Part shown: one piece after another, positions 8,486 to 17,247 of the stretch
Layout: every line of letters begins with the position of its first letter
Numbering within the stretch: the first letter of the stretch is position 1
From: Flavobacteriaceae bacterium
GTDB lineage: Bacteria; Bacteroidota; Bacteroidia; Flavobacteriales; Weeksellaceae
DNA length: 64,000 bases
Assembly: GCA_030538275.1 (NCBI GenBank)
Contig: JAUNUH010000003.1
Span: 1 to 64,000, forward strand
Direction of reading: 5' to 3'
Notes under the pieces: generated by a model
What the model was told of the DNA's origin: nothing
Seen by the model: only the letters and a program-made list of their open reading frames with translations
Database searches by the model: none
Translations under genes and position numbers: made by a program

Positions 8486-10348
8486 ATGAAAAAAAATTTA
8501 TTAATTGCTGCTATGGTACTACCGTTTTTATCGGTATCAGCGCAGTGGAATCAAGTTGGCGGAACAGTGTCCGTCAAGCCTGGTACATTAAAATATGTCG
8601 AGCAGACGTATGATGTAACCCAGGGAAGCACTTCTAACGAAGGAAATGTAAACGTGCGCGGTACGTTTAATGTAGAAACCGCAGGATCTTTTACAAATGA
8701 ATGGAATGGCGCTAGAAATTATGGCCAGTTGATTATTAATGATACCTCTACCGCAACGGGTAAGGTAATTGGTGAATTTAAGAATACTGATAATGCAACT
8801 TTTTATAATCATGTTCTAGCTGTGCCTTTTACAGGTGTTACTGCCCAGAAATTGGCAGAAGATGCAGGTATTATAACTATTGAATGGGTAGATCATCCTC
8901 GCAATAGTGTTTTTAATAATCAAAGATGGAGAAATGCCGTTAATACTTGGGAAAATGCTGTTTATGCACTTGCTGGTTTAAAAGCCAACGACGTTATTAC
9001 AACAGGTTCCGCAACATTAAGTCCTGCAAATTACTACTCGTTTAATCAACAATTAGACAATTTAGGTCAGCGATTGTCAGGCTATGAGGGAATACCTGCG
9101 AATGTGCAGCATTCATTGGTGTTGACTCCTTATACTATTGTACCAGGTTCAGAAGCTGTAGTTAACAGCTATTCACGAAATGTTTTTGGTGAAATGCTTG
9201 GAACCTATTTGAAAGATGGTTTTGTAGCGGCTCCTACAGGCTGGGCCTTGCAAGGAAGAAAGGTGAAACCTACTGGATTTGGTGAAAATTTATATTATTT
9301 TGGAAATCCATATACTTCTAATGTTGATTTGAATGATGTTTTACCAACAGATGGATCAATTACAGGAGTTCAGCAGTTTAGTGGAAATTCTTTTGACCCA
9401 AATTCGGATAGTAATGGTAATAGTAATTTAGTAGCGGGAACACCTACTGTTGCAACTTGGGATGGATCTGGATGGGTAGGTAATACCGAGGTTTTATTGC
9501 TCAGACCTTTCCATACATTTGCATTGAAAACAAATGGCTCTGCACAAACGATAGTTTTGAACGAGGGAATTAAAACATTTAATATAGATGCTTCAGCACC
9601 TGCTTATGTAGATAGAAATACGAATACAGTATCTAATCAATTAAAAATAGAATTATTTAAAAATGATGCTTTAACTTCTCGTGCATTTGTTGTTGCTTCA
9701 CCTATTTTTCAACCTACAGAAGAGTTAGGAAATGAGGCTTACATCGATGTTTCAAATGATGTAGATGTTATTTATACACTTCAAGAAAATGCTGATGGTG
9801 GTGTAAGAGCAGAATTGGCACATGCCAAAACTTATATCAACGGAATTAATCAATTTGATTATGTAGGCTTGCCGGTATATTTGGTACATCAAGTAGCAGA
9901 AGCTGGAGATTTTGTATTAAAAGGAATTCTTTCATCGGCTTTCTTGAATGGTAATAATTCATTTTACTTTGAAGATATTCAAGAGAATTTTATTAGTGAA
10001 ATCACAGCTGATTTTGAATATGCTTTTTCTGCCACCGAAACTTCTACAGACCGATTCCGTATCTACTGGAATGGATTGCCAGTAACGCTTTCTACCGGGG
10101 ATATTGCTATAAAAGATCAAACTCGTGTATATCAAGATAATCGCGAATTCAAAGTGAGATTTGCAGACAGCTGGTCACAAGCAGATATCTATGTATATAA
10201 TATGATGGGCCAATTGGTACACACTGCCAAAAAAGTAAATACACAGCAAGATTATTTAATTCCATTGAAAGGTGGTGCTGCTGCCTATGTAGTGAAAGCT
10301 GTAAACGAAAATGGCGAAATCGCTACACAGAAAATTATTAAAAAATAA
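8486..10348 (+). CDS. Secreted protein with T9SS type A sorting domain
   Basis: A 620-residue exported protein. The signal peptide is residues 1-20 (ends SVSAQ). The last roughly 70 residues form a type A T9SS C-terminal domain: a beta-rich segment with IYVYNMMGQLV, a YLIPLKGGAAAYVVKA segment, and the terminal basic KIIKK. It should therefore cross the outer membrane through the type IX system and be anchored or released. The body is Asn/Thr/Ser-rich and beta-like, with no catalytic motif that I recognise. The next gene starts 28 bases downstream and codes for a small protein with a different C-terminal sorting tail, so the two are probably co-expressed. Confidence 0.8.
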   Translation: MKKNLLIAAMVLPFLSVSAQWNQVGGTVSVKPGTLKYVEQTYDVTQGSTSNEGNVNVRGTFNVETAGSFTNEWNGARNYGQLIINDTSTATGKVIGEFKNTDNATFYNHVLAVPFTGVTAQKLAEDAGIITIEWVDHPRNSVFNNQRWRNAVNTWENAVYALAGLKANDVITTGSATLSPANYYSFNQQLDNLGQRLSGYEGIPANVQHSLVLTPYTIVPGSEAVVNSYSRNVFGEMLGTYLKDGFVAAPTGWALQGRKVKPTGFGENLYYFGNPYTSNVDLNDVLPTDGSITGVQQFSGNSFDPNSDSNGNSNLVAGTPTVATWDGSGWVGNTEVLLLRPFHTFALKTNGSAQTIVLNEGIKTFNIDASAPAYVDRNTNTVSNQLKIELFKNDALTSRAFVVASPIFQPTEELGNEAYIDVSNDVDVIYTLQENADGGVRAELAHAKTYINGINQFDYVGLPVYLVHQVAEAGDFVLKGILSSAFLNGNNSFYFEDIQENFISEITADFEYAFSATETSTDRFRIYWNGLPVTLSTGDIAIKDQTRVYQDNREFKVRFADSWSQADIYVYNMMGQLVHTAKKVNTQQDYLIPLKGGAAAYVVKAVNENGEIATQKIIKK

Positions 10349-10376
10349 TTCTATATAGAATCTTAAAACCTAAGAA

Positions 10377-10658
10377 ATGAATAAAATGAATAAACTAACT
10401 AATACTTTGCTTTTTACTTTGATTTCGGTCATGAGTTTTGCACAAGAAGCCCGTCCGGAACGTGCGGCAGCAAGAGAAGGCTCATTTGAAACACCTGCCT
10501 ATGGTGGTGGCGGAATGGAAGCCTTAGCCGTAAATGACGCACCAGGACACGGTGGAGAATTTGCACCAATTGATGATTACAGCTTTTTGTTAATCGGAAT
10601 AGCTGTGCTGATGATTGCGTACGTAATCTACCGCAGAAATCAATTGGTTAAAGCATAA
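10377..10658 (+). CDS. Small exported protein with PID-type C-terminal sorting tail
   Basis: A 93-residue protein with a signal peptide (cleavage near MSFAQ) and a short Gly/Ala/Glu-rich body. The C-terminus is tripartite: the motif PID in FAPIDDYSF, then a hydrophobic helix of about 17 residues, then a basic end (RRNQLVK). This signal-helix-basic layout is that of exosortase substrates. The PID motif matches what is annotated as PID-CTERM in Bacteroidota, recalled from family knowledge rather than searched. An exosortase of the XrtF type is coded at 34031. It is co-directional with, and 28 bases after, a T9SS cargo gene. An in-frame ATG at 10386 is an alternative start. Confidence 0.65.
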   Translation: MNKMNKLTNTLLFTLISVMSFAQEARPERAAAREGSFETPAYGGGGMEALAVNDAPGHGGEFAPIDDYSFLLIGIAVLMIAYVIYRRNQLVKA

Positions 10659-10683
10659 GTACAAAAGTACGAACATACATTTA

Positions 10684-10713
10684 AGCTCTGTCTTTCACGG
10701 ACAGGGCTTTTTA
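10684..10713 (+). terminator. Terminator after the PID-tailed gene
   Basis: The stem agctctgtc/gacagggct (one G-T pair) with a short loop is followed by TTTTTA. It separates the T9SS-cargo/PID pair from the TlpA-like gene. Confidence 0.7.
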
Positions 10714-10764
10714 TGTTTATATTTGGTGCATTGTTTGAATACATTTTTAAAAATTAAGATTTTC

Positions 10765-12051
10765 ATGAAAAAAATAAGTCTTGCCGTGTTTCTGCTTAGC
10801 AGCTTTTGGTTGGGTGCGCAGTTCAAAGTAGAAGGGCAGTTGCAAAATTATCCTTCTAAGCCGGTTTTAATTAAAATATACGAAAACGGCGGTAATCGCT
10901 TGGTAAAGAGGGTAGAAACTGATAAAAAGGGAAGTTTCAGTTATCAACACCCGCAGGCCTATACGGGGAAAATGATTTTTGAACTCAGCCAAGGTGCATT
11001 AGAAATTGTGGTAGATAATCGAGCGGTAAATTTTTCTACAGATGTAAACGATAGCTCTCATCAAATTCATATTACGCAAGGAATTCAAAAAGAAATTAAT
11101 GAAGCCTTTGCGCTAGCAGACAAAGCCTATTTGCGCGATCATACCTTGATGGAACTGCAAAAACTATATACGCCACAAGATGAGTTTTACCAAGCCTTGC
11201 AAAAAGAAATTGAGCGCATCAATAAGTTGGCTCATAAACAATTTGAAAATTCGGCCATACAATATTATGTGGATGCCATGAACGAAATGGCGCAGTATAA
11301 TTCTGGAAATATGTCTCATGCCGAAATTTTGACTAATAGCAAGAATCATTTGTTGATGGACAATATGAATTTAGAGAATTTTGGTTTGTTGCAAGGTTTT
11401 TTGAGTACCTATGTGTCCTATTCTTTAGGCGGAGCCAGAAATAAGGAAGAAGCAGGACAAAAAATAGTAAAAGCCTTGGATGATTTATTGGCAGAGGCAC
11501 AGACAGATACTTCTCGTGGGCAAGCGATTCTCACTAATATCATCCCATTATTAGAAGGAAATGGTTTTGTGGCAGAAGCCAATAATTATATGCAGCAGGC
11601 CGAGTCGCTTACTTGTGAAATCAGCGATGATTTAAAGGATTTGATTGCAGGTAAAAATAATGTGAAAATCGGCAATAAAGTTCCTAATATTGATTTTGAG
11701 GGTAAAGTAAAATCAGCCAAAAGTTTGTATGATATCCAAGCCAATCAGAAGTTATTGGTATTTTGGGCTTCTTGGTGTCCACATTGTGTAAATGAGATTC
11801 CGCATTTGAAGGCTTTTTATCCTGATTTCAAAGCTAAAGGTGGTGAAATGATTGCTATTTCACTGGATATAGAGAGGCAGCCTTATGAGGATGCGATTCG
11901 TGGTAGTGAATGGATTAATTATTCTGATTTAATGAAATGGGAGAGTCCGTTGGTGAGTAAATTTGGAATCTCTTCTACTCCTACCTTTATTCTTTTGGAC
12001 AAGGATAACAAGGTTATCAAAACGGGTTCACGTATTTCTGAATTCTTGTAA
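10765..12051 (+). CDS. TlpA-like thioredoxin-fold protein with N-terminal DUF4369-like domain
   Basis: Periplasmic thiol-disulfide oxidoreductase of 428 residues. It has a signal peptide at residues 1-18 and an N-terminal beta-rich domain of about 90 residues resembling DUF4369. A helical linker follows, then a C-terminal TlpA/AhpC-TSA thioredoxin fold with active site WCPHC in the segment LVFWASWCPHC. The cis-Pro loop SSTPTF follows near the C-terminus. The ATG at 10765 (MKKISLAVFL) is chosen because it starts the signal peptide; an in-frame start 42 bases upstream would bury it. A conserved structured repeat lies immediately after the stop. The substrate is unknown. Confidence 0.85.
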   Translation: MKKISLAVFLLSSFWLGAQFKVEGQLQNYPSKPVLIKIYENGGNRLVKRVETDKKGSFSYQHPQAYTGKMIFELSQGALEIVVDNRAVNFSTDVNDSSHQIHITQGIQKEINEAFALADKAYLRDHTLMELQKLYTPQDEFYQALQKEIERINKLAHKQFENSAIQYYVDAMNEMAQYNSGNMSHAEILTNSKNHLLMDNMNLENFGLLQGFLSTYVSYSLGGARNKEEAGQKIVKALDDLLAEAQTDTSRGQAILTNIIPLLEGNGFVAEANNYMQQAESLTCEISDDLKDLIAGKNNVKIGNKVPNIDFEGKVKSAKSLYDIQANQKLLVFWASWCPHCVNEIPHLKAFYPDFKAKGGEMIAISLDIERQPYEDAIRGSEWINYSDLMKWESPLVSKFGISSTPTFILLDKDNKVIKTGSRISEFL

Positions 12052-12108
12052 TATTACATGTGAATCGAGAAATTGTATGCTACCCAGGTTTGTTTGCGGT
12101 GGCATGCG

Positions 12109-12311
12109 GCAGTGATTGTAATGGAAATCCTTTGCCAACAATCCTTGTATATACAATGCACAATACAGGCTATGTAGGTACGGAATAGACTGTATTGTGG
12201 ATTGTATAAGGATTTGGTGGTAAAGATTGGAATGAAAAGCACGGTATCGTCTCGTCCTGGAGATATGTTTGGATTTTACTATGAAACCTAAAGACGAGAC
12301 GATAGCCGCCC
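12109..12311 (+). ncRNA. Structured intergenic element, copy B
   Basis: This shares the blocks tgtaatggaaatcctttg (12117-12134) and aaagattggaatg (12222-12234) with copy A at 540-789, allowing small differences. The outer helix pairs 12131-12146 with 12208-12224 and has few mismatches. An internal stem is perfect over 10 bp (12159-12168 with 12190-12199). The terminal stem is perfect over 12 bp (12245-12256 with 12293-12304). It is followed by gccgccc, matching gttgccc in copy A. The terminal stem sequence is unrelated to that of copy A, so pairing is conserved and sequence is not. It lies between two converging genes and may also insulate or terminate. Confidence 0.6.
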
Positions 12312-12327
12312 TAATTATTTTTTTGAT

Positions 12328-13854
12328 TTAAATTAAGGATTGTTCGTTTTCGTAATTGAGTTTCAGGAAAATGAAAATCATGAGCATGAAGCCCCAAAGT
12401 GAGCTACCACCGTAGCTGAGAAAGGGTAGCGGAATACCTACGGTGGGGAATAATCCGAGTACCATGCCTATATTGACGATAAAGTGTAATAAAAGTATGG
12501 ATGCGGTACAATAGCCGAAAAAGCGAGAAAAGCTTTTCTTTTGATTTTCTGATAATTGGAAAAGGCGAATAATCAAAAATGCGTACATGAGTACGAGGAT
12601 GGAGCTGCCGAGGAATCCCCATTCTTCACCCACGGTACAGAAGATATAATCTGTCCATTGTTCTGGGACAAATCGGCCATCTGTTACGGTTCCTTTGTTC
12701 CAGCCAGTGCCAAAAAATTCGCCAGAGCCAATGGCTGTTTTAGAGTATAGAAGATTGTAACCAGAAGTATCGCGATATTTGGCTTCGCCTTCGAATAACA
12801 CCATGATTCTTTCTTGCTGGTGTTTTGGGAGTTTTTCCATGAGCGATTGTGCATTGATACTCACCAGCCAGACTACGGCCATTACAACAAGTACAGAAAC
12901 AGCACTGAGGATGAGTTCACGCGAATTGGCAGCCTTGAGTTGGTTGAAATTTCTGAAACTTCGGTAGTTTTCGAGGTTGGATAAATATATAATTCCCACA
13001 GTGAAAAAGCTCAATACGGCCATAGCAAATGAGGTGATGCTCATAAAGATTTCGCTGCGTAGGTCAAAGAGTTGAATCAGGCTGAAGCTTTGGCCAAAGA
13101 AATTGATGAACAGCATAATCAATAAGAAGAAAACGCCGAGGCCTGCATATACGCCCATAATGGCATACATATTCTGAAAAGAAAAGTTGCGTTGCCCGAA
13201 AATGATGAGTGCCAATGTGAAAATAATCCAGATGAGGATTCCAAAACCGAGAATAAACAGGGAGGGGTTCCACAAGATGCTCAGCAGAAATACGCCTGCG
13301 AGGATAAGGGGAATGATGAGGAAAATCGGGTTCATTCCTTCACGATACATCGCTAATAAGAATGCGCCAAAAACGAAGAGGGAACCCACGTCTGGTTGCA
13401 ATAAAATCAAAAATCCAGGTATGGCAATGAGTGCCAGACAGGTGAAAAGTACTTTGGGCCGTTGCAGGTCATTTCCCGGAATATTGAGTACATGAGCAAT
13501 CATGAGCCCGGTGGCGATTTTCATGAGTTCTACAGGTTGAATTCCCACGCCGCCTATAGAATACCATGCCTTGGCACCATTAATTTCTTTTCCGAAAAAA
13601 AGGACACCAATGAGGCTGAGTACGCCTATAATATAGAAAATAAATGCGTAAATATCAAAGAAATTCCTTGAAAATGAGGTAATTACGATAAAAAACAAAA
13701 TCATGAGGAATCCAAGACCGATACGTATGATTTGTTTTATACCATAATCTGCATCTACGCTGTAGATATTGAGTACGCCAAACGCCATGATGATGATGAC
13801 GAGCATTACTATAATCCAGTCGATTCCGTTTTTAGAGCGCGAGTGAGTCAACAT
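12328..13854 (-). CDS. rodA: Rod shape-determining glycosyltransferase RodA
   Basis: SEDS-family peptidoglycan glycosyltransferase that polymerises lipid II in the elongasome with PBP2. About ten or more membrane segments run across 508 residues. The family end motif PLPFLSYGGSS lies near the C-terminus, and a conserved segment with TAIGSGEFFGTGWNKGT lies in the large periplasmic loop before GRFVPEQWTDYIF. It is longer than E. coli RodA (about 370) because of extra sequence in the central loops, as is common in Bacteroidota. It overlaps mrdA by 23 bases and is the last gene of the mreBCD-mrdA-rodA operon. Confidence 0.95.
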   Translation of the reverse strand: MLTHSRSKNGIDWIIVMLVIIIMAFGVLNIYSVDADYGIKQIIRIGLGFLMILFFIVITSFSRNFFDIYAFIFYIIGVLSLIGVLFFGKEINGAKAWYSIGGVGIQPVELMKIATGLMIAHVLNIPGNDLQRPKVLFTCLALIAIPGFLILLQPDVGSLFVFGAFLLAMYREGMNPIFLIIPLILAGVFLLSILWNPSLFILGFGILIWIIFTLALIIFGQRNFSFQNMYAIMGVYAGLGVFFLLIMLFINFFGQSFSLIQLFDLRSEIFMSITSFAMAVLSFFTVGIIYLSNLENYRSFRNFNQLKAANSRELILSAVSVLVVMAVVWLVSINAQSLMEKLPKHQQERIMVLFEGEAKYRDTSGYNLLYSKTAIGSGEFFGTGWNKGTVTDGRFVPEQWTDYIFCTVGEEWGFLGSSILVLMYAFLIIRLFQLSENQKKSFSRFFGYCTASILLLHFIVNIGMVLGLFPTVGIPLPFLSYGGSSLWGFMLMIFIFLKLNYENEQSLI

Positions 13855-15751
13855 ATAGGGTATCTCCGGTTAGACTATCGATGGTAAATTTGGGAGGGGC
13901 TTTGTACCAACCTTTTGCTTTGAGTCTTTCGACTTCTTGTCGTCGGTATTCTGGTCTCAAGTCTCCTTTGATCATGCGCTCGTATAAATGTTTTCTTTCT
14001 ATGGTATCGAATAAATATTGTTCTGCAATGAGGGAAGCCATGGGTGCTGCCCATCTCGATCCCCAATATCCGTTTTCTATGGTCACTGCGATGGCAATTT
14101 TTGGGTCTTCTGCGGGTGCGAACAAGACAAAAATGGAATGGTCTTGTCCGTGCGGGTTTTCTGCGGTTCCGGTTTTTCCGGCTTGGGTAAATTTTTTGGA
14201 TAATATGCCTCTCCCGGTACCTGCAGTGATGACATCTTCCATACCTTTAATCATTACGGGGAAATGACGCGGGTCAACCAATGTATGATGTTTGATGGTA
14301 TATGCAGAGTCTTTGATGGGAATTCCGTCGATGGCTTTTACGATATGTGGGGTGATATACCATCCTTTGTTGGCAATGGCGGCTGTGTATAACGCCATTT
14401 GAATGGGTGTTGTAAGGATTTCCCCTTGTCCGATTCCGTTGGAAATAATAGAATAGGGATTCCATTTTCCTTTGCCTAAATAGTAGTTGTAATAATCTGC
14501 ATCGGGAATATTTCCTTTACTACCCACGGGTAGGTCTGTTCCCAGATATTGACCCAGTCCGAAGCTTTTCATGATGCCCGACCATTGGTCGATACTTTTT
14601 TCTATATCGAGTGAATCTTTTTTGAGAATGGCCATCCAAGCCTTGGAGAAGTAAGAATTGCAGGATTTGGCAATGGCCGATACGATTTTGTGTGAGCCTC
14701 TTCCACAGTGGCATGCCATGCGTGCGCGTCCATATCTGAAGCCGTGTTGGCAAGTATATACGGTTGCTGAATCTACAACTCCCATTTCAAAACCGACCAA
14801 GCTTGTAAGGATTTTATAAGGTGATCCGGGTGGATATTCTGCTTGTAATGCCCTGTCGTACATAATTTTGGAAACAGAGTCTTTTGTCATTCGGTAGATT
14901 TCGCCTTTTACATTGTATCGATTGGGGTCGATTACCGGGCTGGATGCCAGTACCAGAATTTCTCCTGTTTTGGGTTCTAAGGCTACGATTCCGCCGCGTT
15001 TGTTTACCAGCATGTCTTCAGCGAGTTTTTGCACGGCATAATCGAGTGAAAGTGTGAGTGTTTTTCCGTTTTTGACTGGAATATCATTTTCACCGTTCTT
15101 GTAGGAGCCAATAGTTCTGAGTCGAATATCTTTTTTTAAATAATTAAATCCTTTAACGCCTCGCAGCACTTTTTCGTAAGATTTTTCTACTCCGGCGTGT
15201 CCGGCTAGATCGCCAGGCATATAATAGGCAGAATCGGTAGCAATGTAGGCATTATTCACCTCTTGAATATAGCCTAGAACATTTCCCGCAGAGTTGACAC
15301 GATATTCACGCTTGGGTCTTTTTACAATATCTACAGCGGGGTATTTATAAATTTGTTCTTGAAATCGTGTAAAGTCTTCTCTATTAATACCTTGAATTAA
15401 TGGAAATGTTCCTACCTTGGAGTAACCTTTTATTTGTTTAATATCGGCCATTCTTTGGTTGAAATCTTCCACGCTTATTCCCAAAAGTTCAGAAAATCGG
15501 ATGGTGTCAAAACCTTTTTCGAGCAAGGCGGGTGTAATTTGGATTTCGTAATCATAACTATTGGTTACCAGTAATCTTCCATCCCTGTCTAGAATATCGC
15601 CACGTTTGGGGTAAACCACTTCTTTTTTGATTGAAGTATTGAACGCATTCAGGATATATCTGTCGGTAAATAATTGTAAATAAGCTAATCTTGCAATGAA
15701 AATCAAGGCAACTGAGATGGCAAGAATATAGAAAAGATAGGATTTGTTCAT
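13832..15751 (-). CDS. mrdA: Penicillin-binding protein 2 (elongasome transpeptidase)
   Basis: Class B PBP of 639 residues that crosslinks peptidoglycan with RodA. It has one N-terminal membrane anchor, then a PBP dimerisation domain (KRGDILDRDG near residue 50), then the transpeptidase. The active-site tetrad is SPYK in PPGSPYK near residue 310, with SCN as the second motif and KTG in AGKTGTAE as the third. Many homologues have STFK at the first motif, so Pro-Tyr is a mild variant. The start is set at 15751: a TTG 18 bases upstream would lie inside the -7 box TAACTTTG at 15767-15774. Confidence 0.95.
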   Translation of the reverse strand: MNKSYLFYILAISVALIFIARLAYLQLFTDRYILNAFNTSIKKEVVYPKRGDILDRDGRLLVTNSYDYEIQITPALLEKGFDTIRFSELLGISVEDFNQRMADIKQIKGYSKVGTFPLIQGINREDFTRFQEQIYKYPAVDIVKRPKREYRVNSAGNVLGYIQEVNNAYIATDSAYYMPGDLAGHAGVEKSYEKVLRGVKGFNYLKKDIRLRTIGSYKNGENDIPVKNGKTLTLSLDYAVQKLAEDMLVNKRGGIVALEPKTGEILVLASSPVIDPNRYNVKGEIYRMTKDSVSKIMYDRALQAEYPPGSPYKILTSLVGFEMGVVDSATVYTCQHGFRYGRARMACHCGRGSHKIVSAIAKSCNSYFSKAWMAILKKDSLDIEKSIDQWSGIMKSFGLGQYLGTDLPVGSKGNIPDADYYNYYLGKGKWNPYSIISNGIGQGEILTTPIQMALYTAAIANKGWYITPHIVKAIDGIPIKDSAYTIKHHTLVDPRHFPVMIKGMEDVITAGTGRGILSKKFTQAGKTGTAENPHGQDHSIFVLFAPAEDPKIAIAVTIENGYWGSRWAAPMASLIAEQYLFDTIERKHLYERMIKGDLRPEYRRQEVERLKAKGWYKAPPKFTIDSLTGDTLYVDSLAL

Positions 15752-15766
15752 GCTGATTAGGTCCTG

Positions 15767-15774
15767 CAAAGTTA
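15767..15774 (-). promoter_or_regulatory. -7 promoter box upstream of mrdA
   Basis: Read on the minus strand this is TAACTTTG, an exact TAnnTTTG. It lies 15 bases before the ATG at 15751, in the 142-base gap after mreD. It suggests an internal promoter for mrdA-rodA. Confidence 0.5.
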
Positions 15775-15893
15775 TTCTTTCAAAACAACTTATTAAAGGG
15801 AATGAGCTGAATTATTTTTAGAATTTTAATAGGGTAACAAGTTACGGAATTTATCTGTAATATGGGTTTTGCGCATTTATTCTATGTAAAGTT

Positions 15894-16415
15894 TTAATAT
15901 TCGTTTCGATTGGATATCGGAATAAAGAATAAAACCCCCGAAATCAGAATAAACGTGATTACAGAACCTAAAATAGACTTAATAGCAATATTACCAGCCA
16001 TAGAAAATTTGAAACTTTCGAGGAAATCCACCAAAAAATGATGAATAAAAATCATGATGGCCAAGTATAGAATCCATTGAACCAGATTCAGCTGTGATAA
16101 ATGCAGTTCGTCATCTCCTTTGGACGAGTTTGCTGTGAGAATTCCTACTATAAAATAACGAATATAAGCTACAAAAACACTGGCAAAGGCATTCACACCG
16201 CCTGTATTTTCAAGAAAATCAATAGATAATCCAAGAATAAACGCCAAGAGTAATACCAGGAATTTGTTGTCTGAAAATGGTAAAAGCAAGATAAAAATCA
16301 GATAAAAGTAGGGATTTGCATATCCCCAGAAATCAATATTGTTGAAGATGGCCACTTGTAAAAATACCAGCAAGCCCATGATAAATAAATATTTTAGACT
16401 ATTGAGTAATAGCAT
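15894..16415 (-). CDS. mreD: Rod shape-determining protein MreD
   Basis: Integral membrane component of the elongasome, 173 residues with about five hydrophobic segments. The sequence is poorly conserved across phyla. The call rests on size, topology, the segment NPYFYLIFILLLPF and its place directly after mreC, which it overlaps by 17 bases. It links MreC to the PBP2-RodA machinery. Confidence 0.88.
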   Translation of the reverse strand: MLLLNSLKYLFIMGLLVFLQVAIFNNIDFWGYANPYFYLIFILLLPFSDNKFLVLLLAFILGLSIDFLENTGGVNAFASVFVAYIRYFIVGILTANSSKGDDELHLSQLNLVQWILYLAIMIFIHHFLVDFLESFKFSMAGNIAIKSILGSVITFILISGVLFFIPISNRNEY

Positions 16416-17241
16416 CTTCGGTTTTCTTTAATTGATCAATTTCGATTTTATCGATATTTTCTACAACATACACGCCTCGTACTTTGGCCAGATCATCGAA
16501 TGTTGTCACGGTAATTTCGAAATCCCCTGTATCATCGTTAGCTTCGAGTTCGCTTACCACACCAATCAGGGCGCCCTCTGGGTAGGATGCCGATGCGCCT
16601 GCCGTCATCACGGTATCGCCAATTTCTACTTTCAGATATTTCGGGATTTCGGTGAGTGCGAGTTTTTGATGGTCAATACCCGGCCAAACGACAATTCCGA
16701 AATACTCTAAGCCTTTGATGCGAGCTTTGATATTGGTTTGAGAATGTAAAACAGAAATCACAGAAGAGTAATGGTCAGATGAGCTCAAAACGGCACCTAC
16801 AATTCCGTTGGGTGACAATACGGCCATATCTTCTTTTATTCCATCCTTTTTTCCTTTATTAATGAGAAAATAGTTATCTTTTTTTCGAAGTGAATAATCG
16901 ATTACTTCTGCTGGGAAATAGCTGTATTGATGTCTATAGCTACTGTCTATTCTTGTTTTGCTGGAATCGCCGGAATAAAATCTACTTGGAAATTCAGAAA
17001 TTTTATTTTTAAGGGCTGCATTTTCTGAAAGTAAAGCCCGGTTTTCATCGGGTAAGTTCCAAAAGTGTTTCACGCTAGAAACTTGGTTGGAAACGTATGC
17101 GTTTGCGGCCATGGATTTAACACCGATTGCATTTTTATGAAAATCACTTCTGGTAGCCATAAAATAAACTGAAATGGCCAGCAGAGCAATTAAAAATACA
17201 AACAGCCCGATTTTATTAATCAGGTTGGTTAAAAACTCCAT
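16399..17241 (-). CDS. mreC: Rod shape-determining protein MreC
   Basis: Bitopic elongasome protein of 280 residues. It has an N-terminal membrane segment (about 10-27), a coiled-coil stretch (about 60-90, with NRALLSENAALKNKI) and two periplasmic beta domains. The family motif GIVGAVLSSS is in the middle and TAGASASYPEGALIG lies in the second domain. MreC binds PBP2 and shifts it to the active state. It starts 6 bases after the mreB stop and overlaps mreD. Confidence 0.95.
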   Translation of the reverse strand: MEFLTNLINKIGLFVFLIALLAISVYFMATRSDFHKNAIGVKSMAANAYVSNQVSSVKHFWNLPDENRALLSENAALKNKISEFPSRFYSGDSSKTRIDSSYRHQYSYFPAEVIDYSLRKKDNYFLINKGKKDGIKEDMAVLSPNGIVGAVLSSSDHYSSVISVLHSQTNIKARIKGLEYFGIVVWPGIDHQKLALTEIPKYLKVEIGDTVMTAGASASYPEGALIGVVSELEANDDTGDFEITVTTFDDLAKVRGVYVVENIDKIEIDQLKKTEDAITQ

Positions 17242-17247
17242 GAATCA

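Noticed and set aside
13881-14267. A 128-codon plus-strand frame opposite mrdA
   Set aside because: Antisense shadow of the transpeptidase domain of PBP2.
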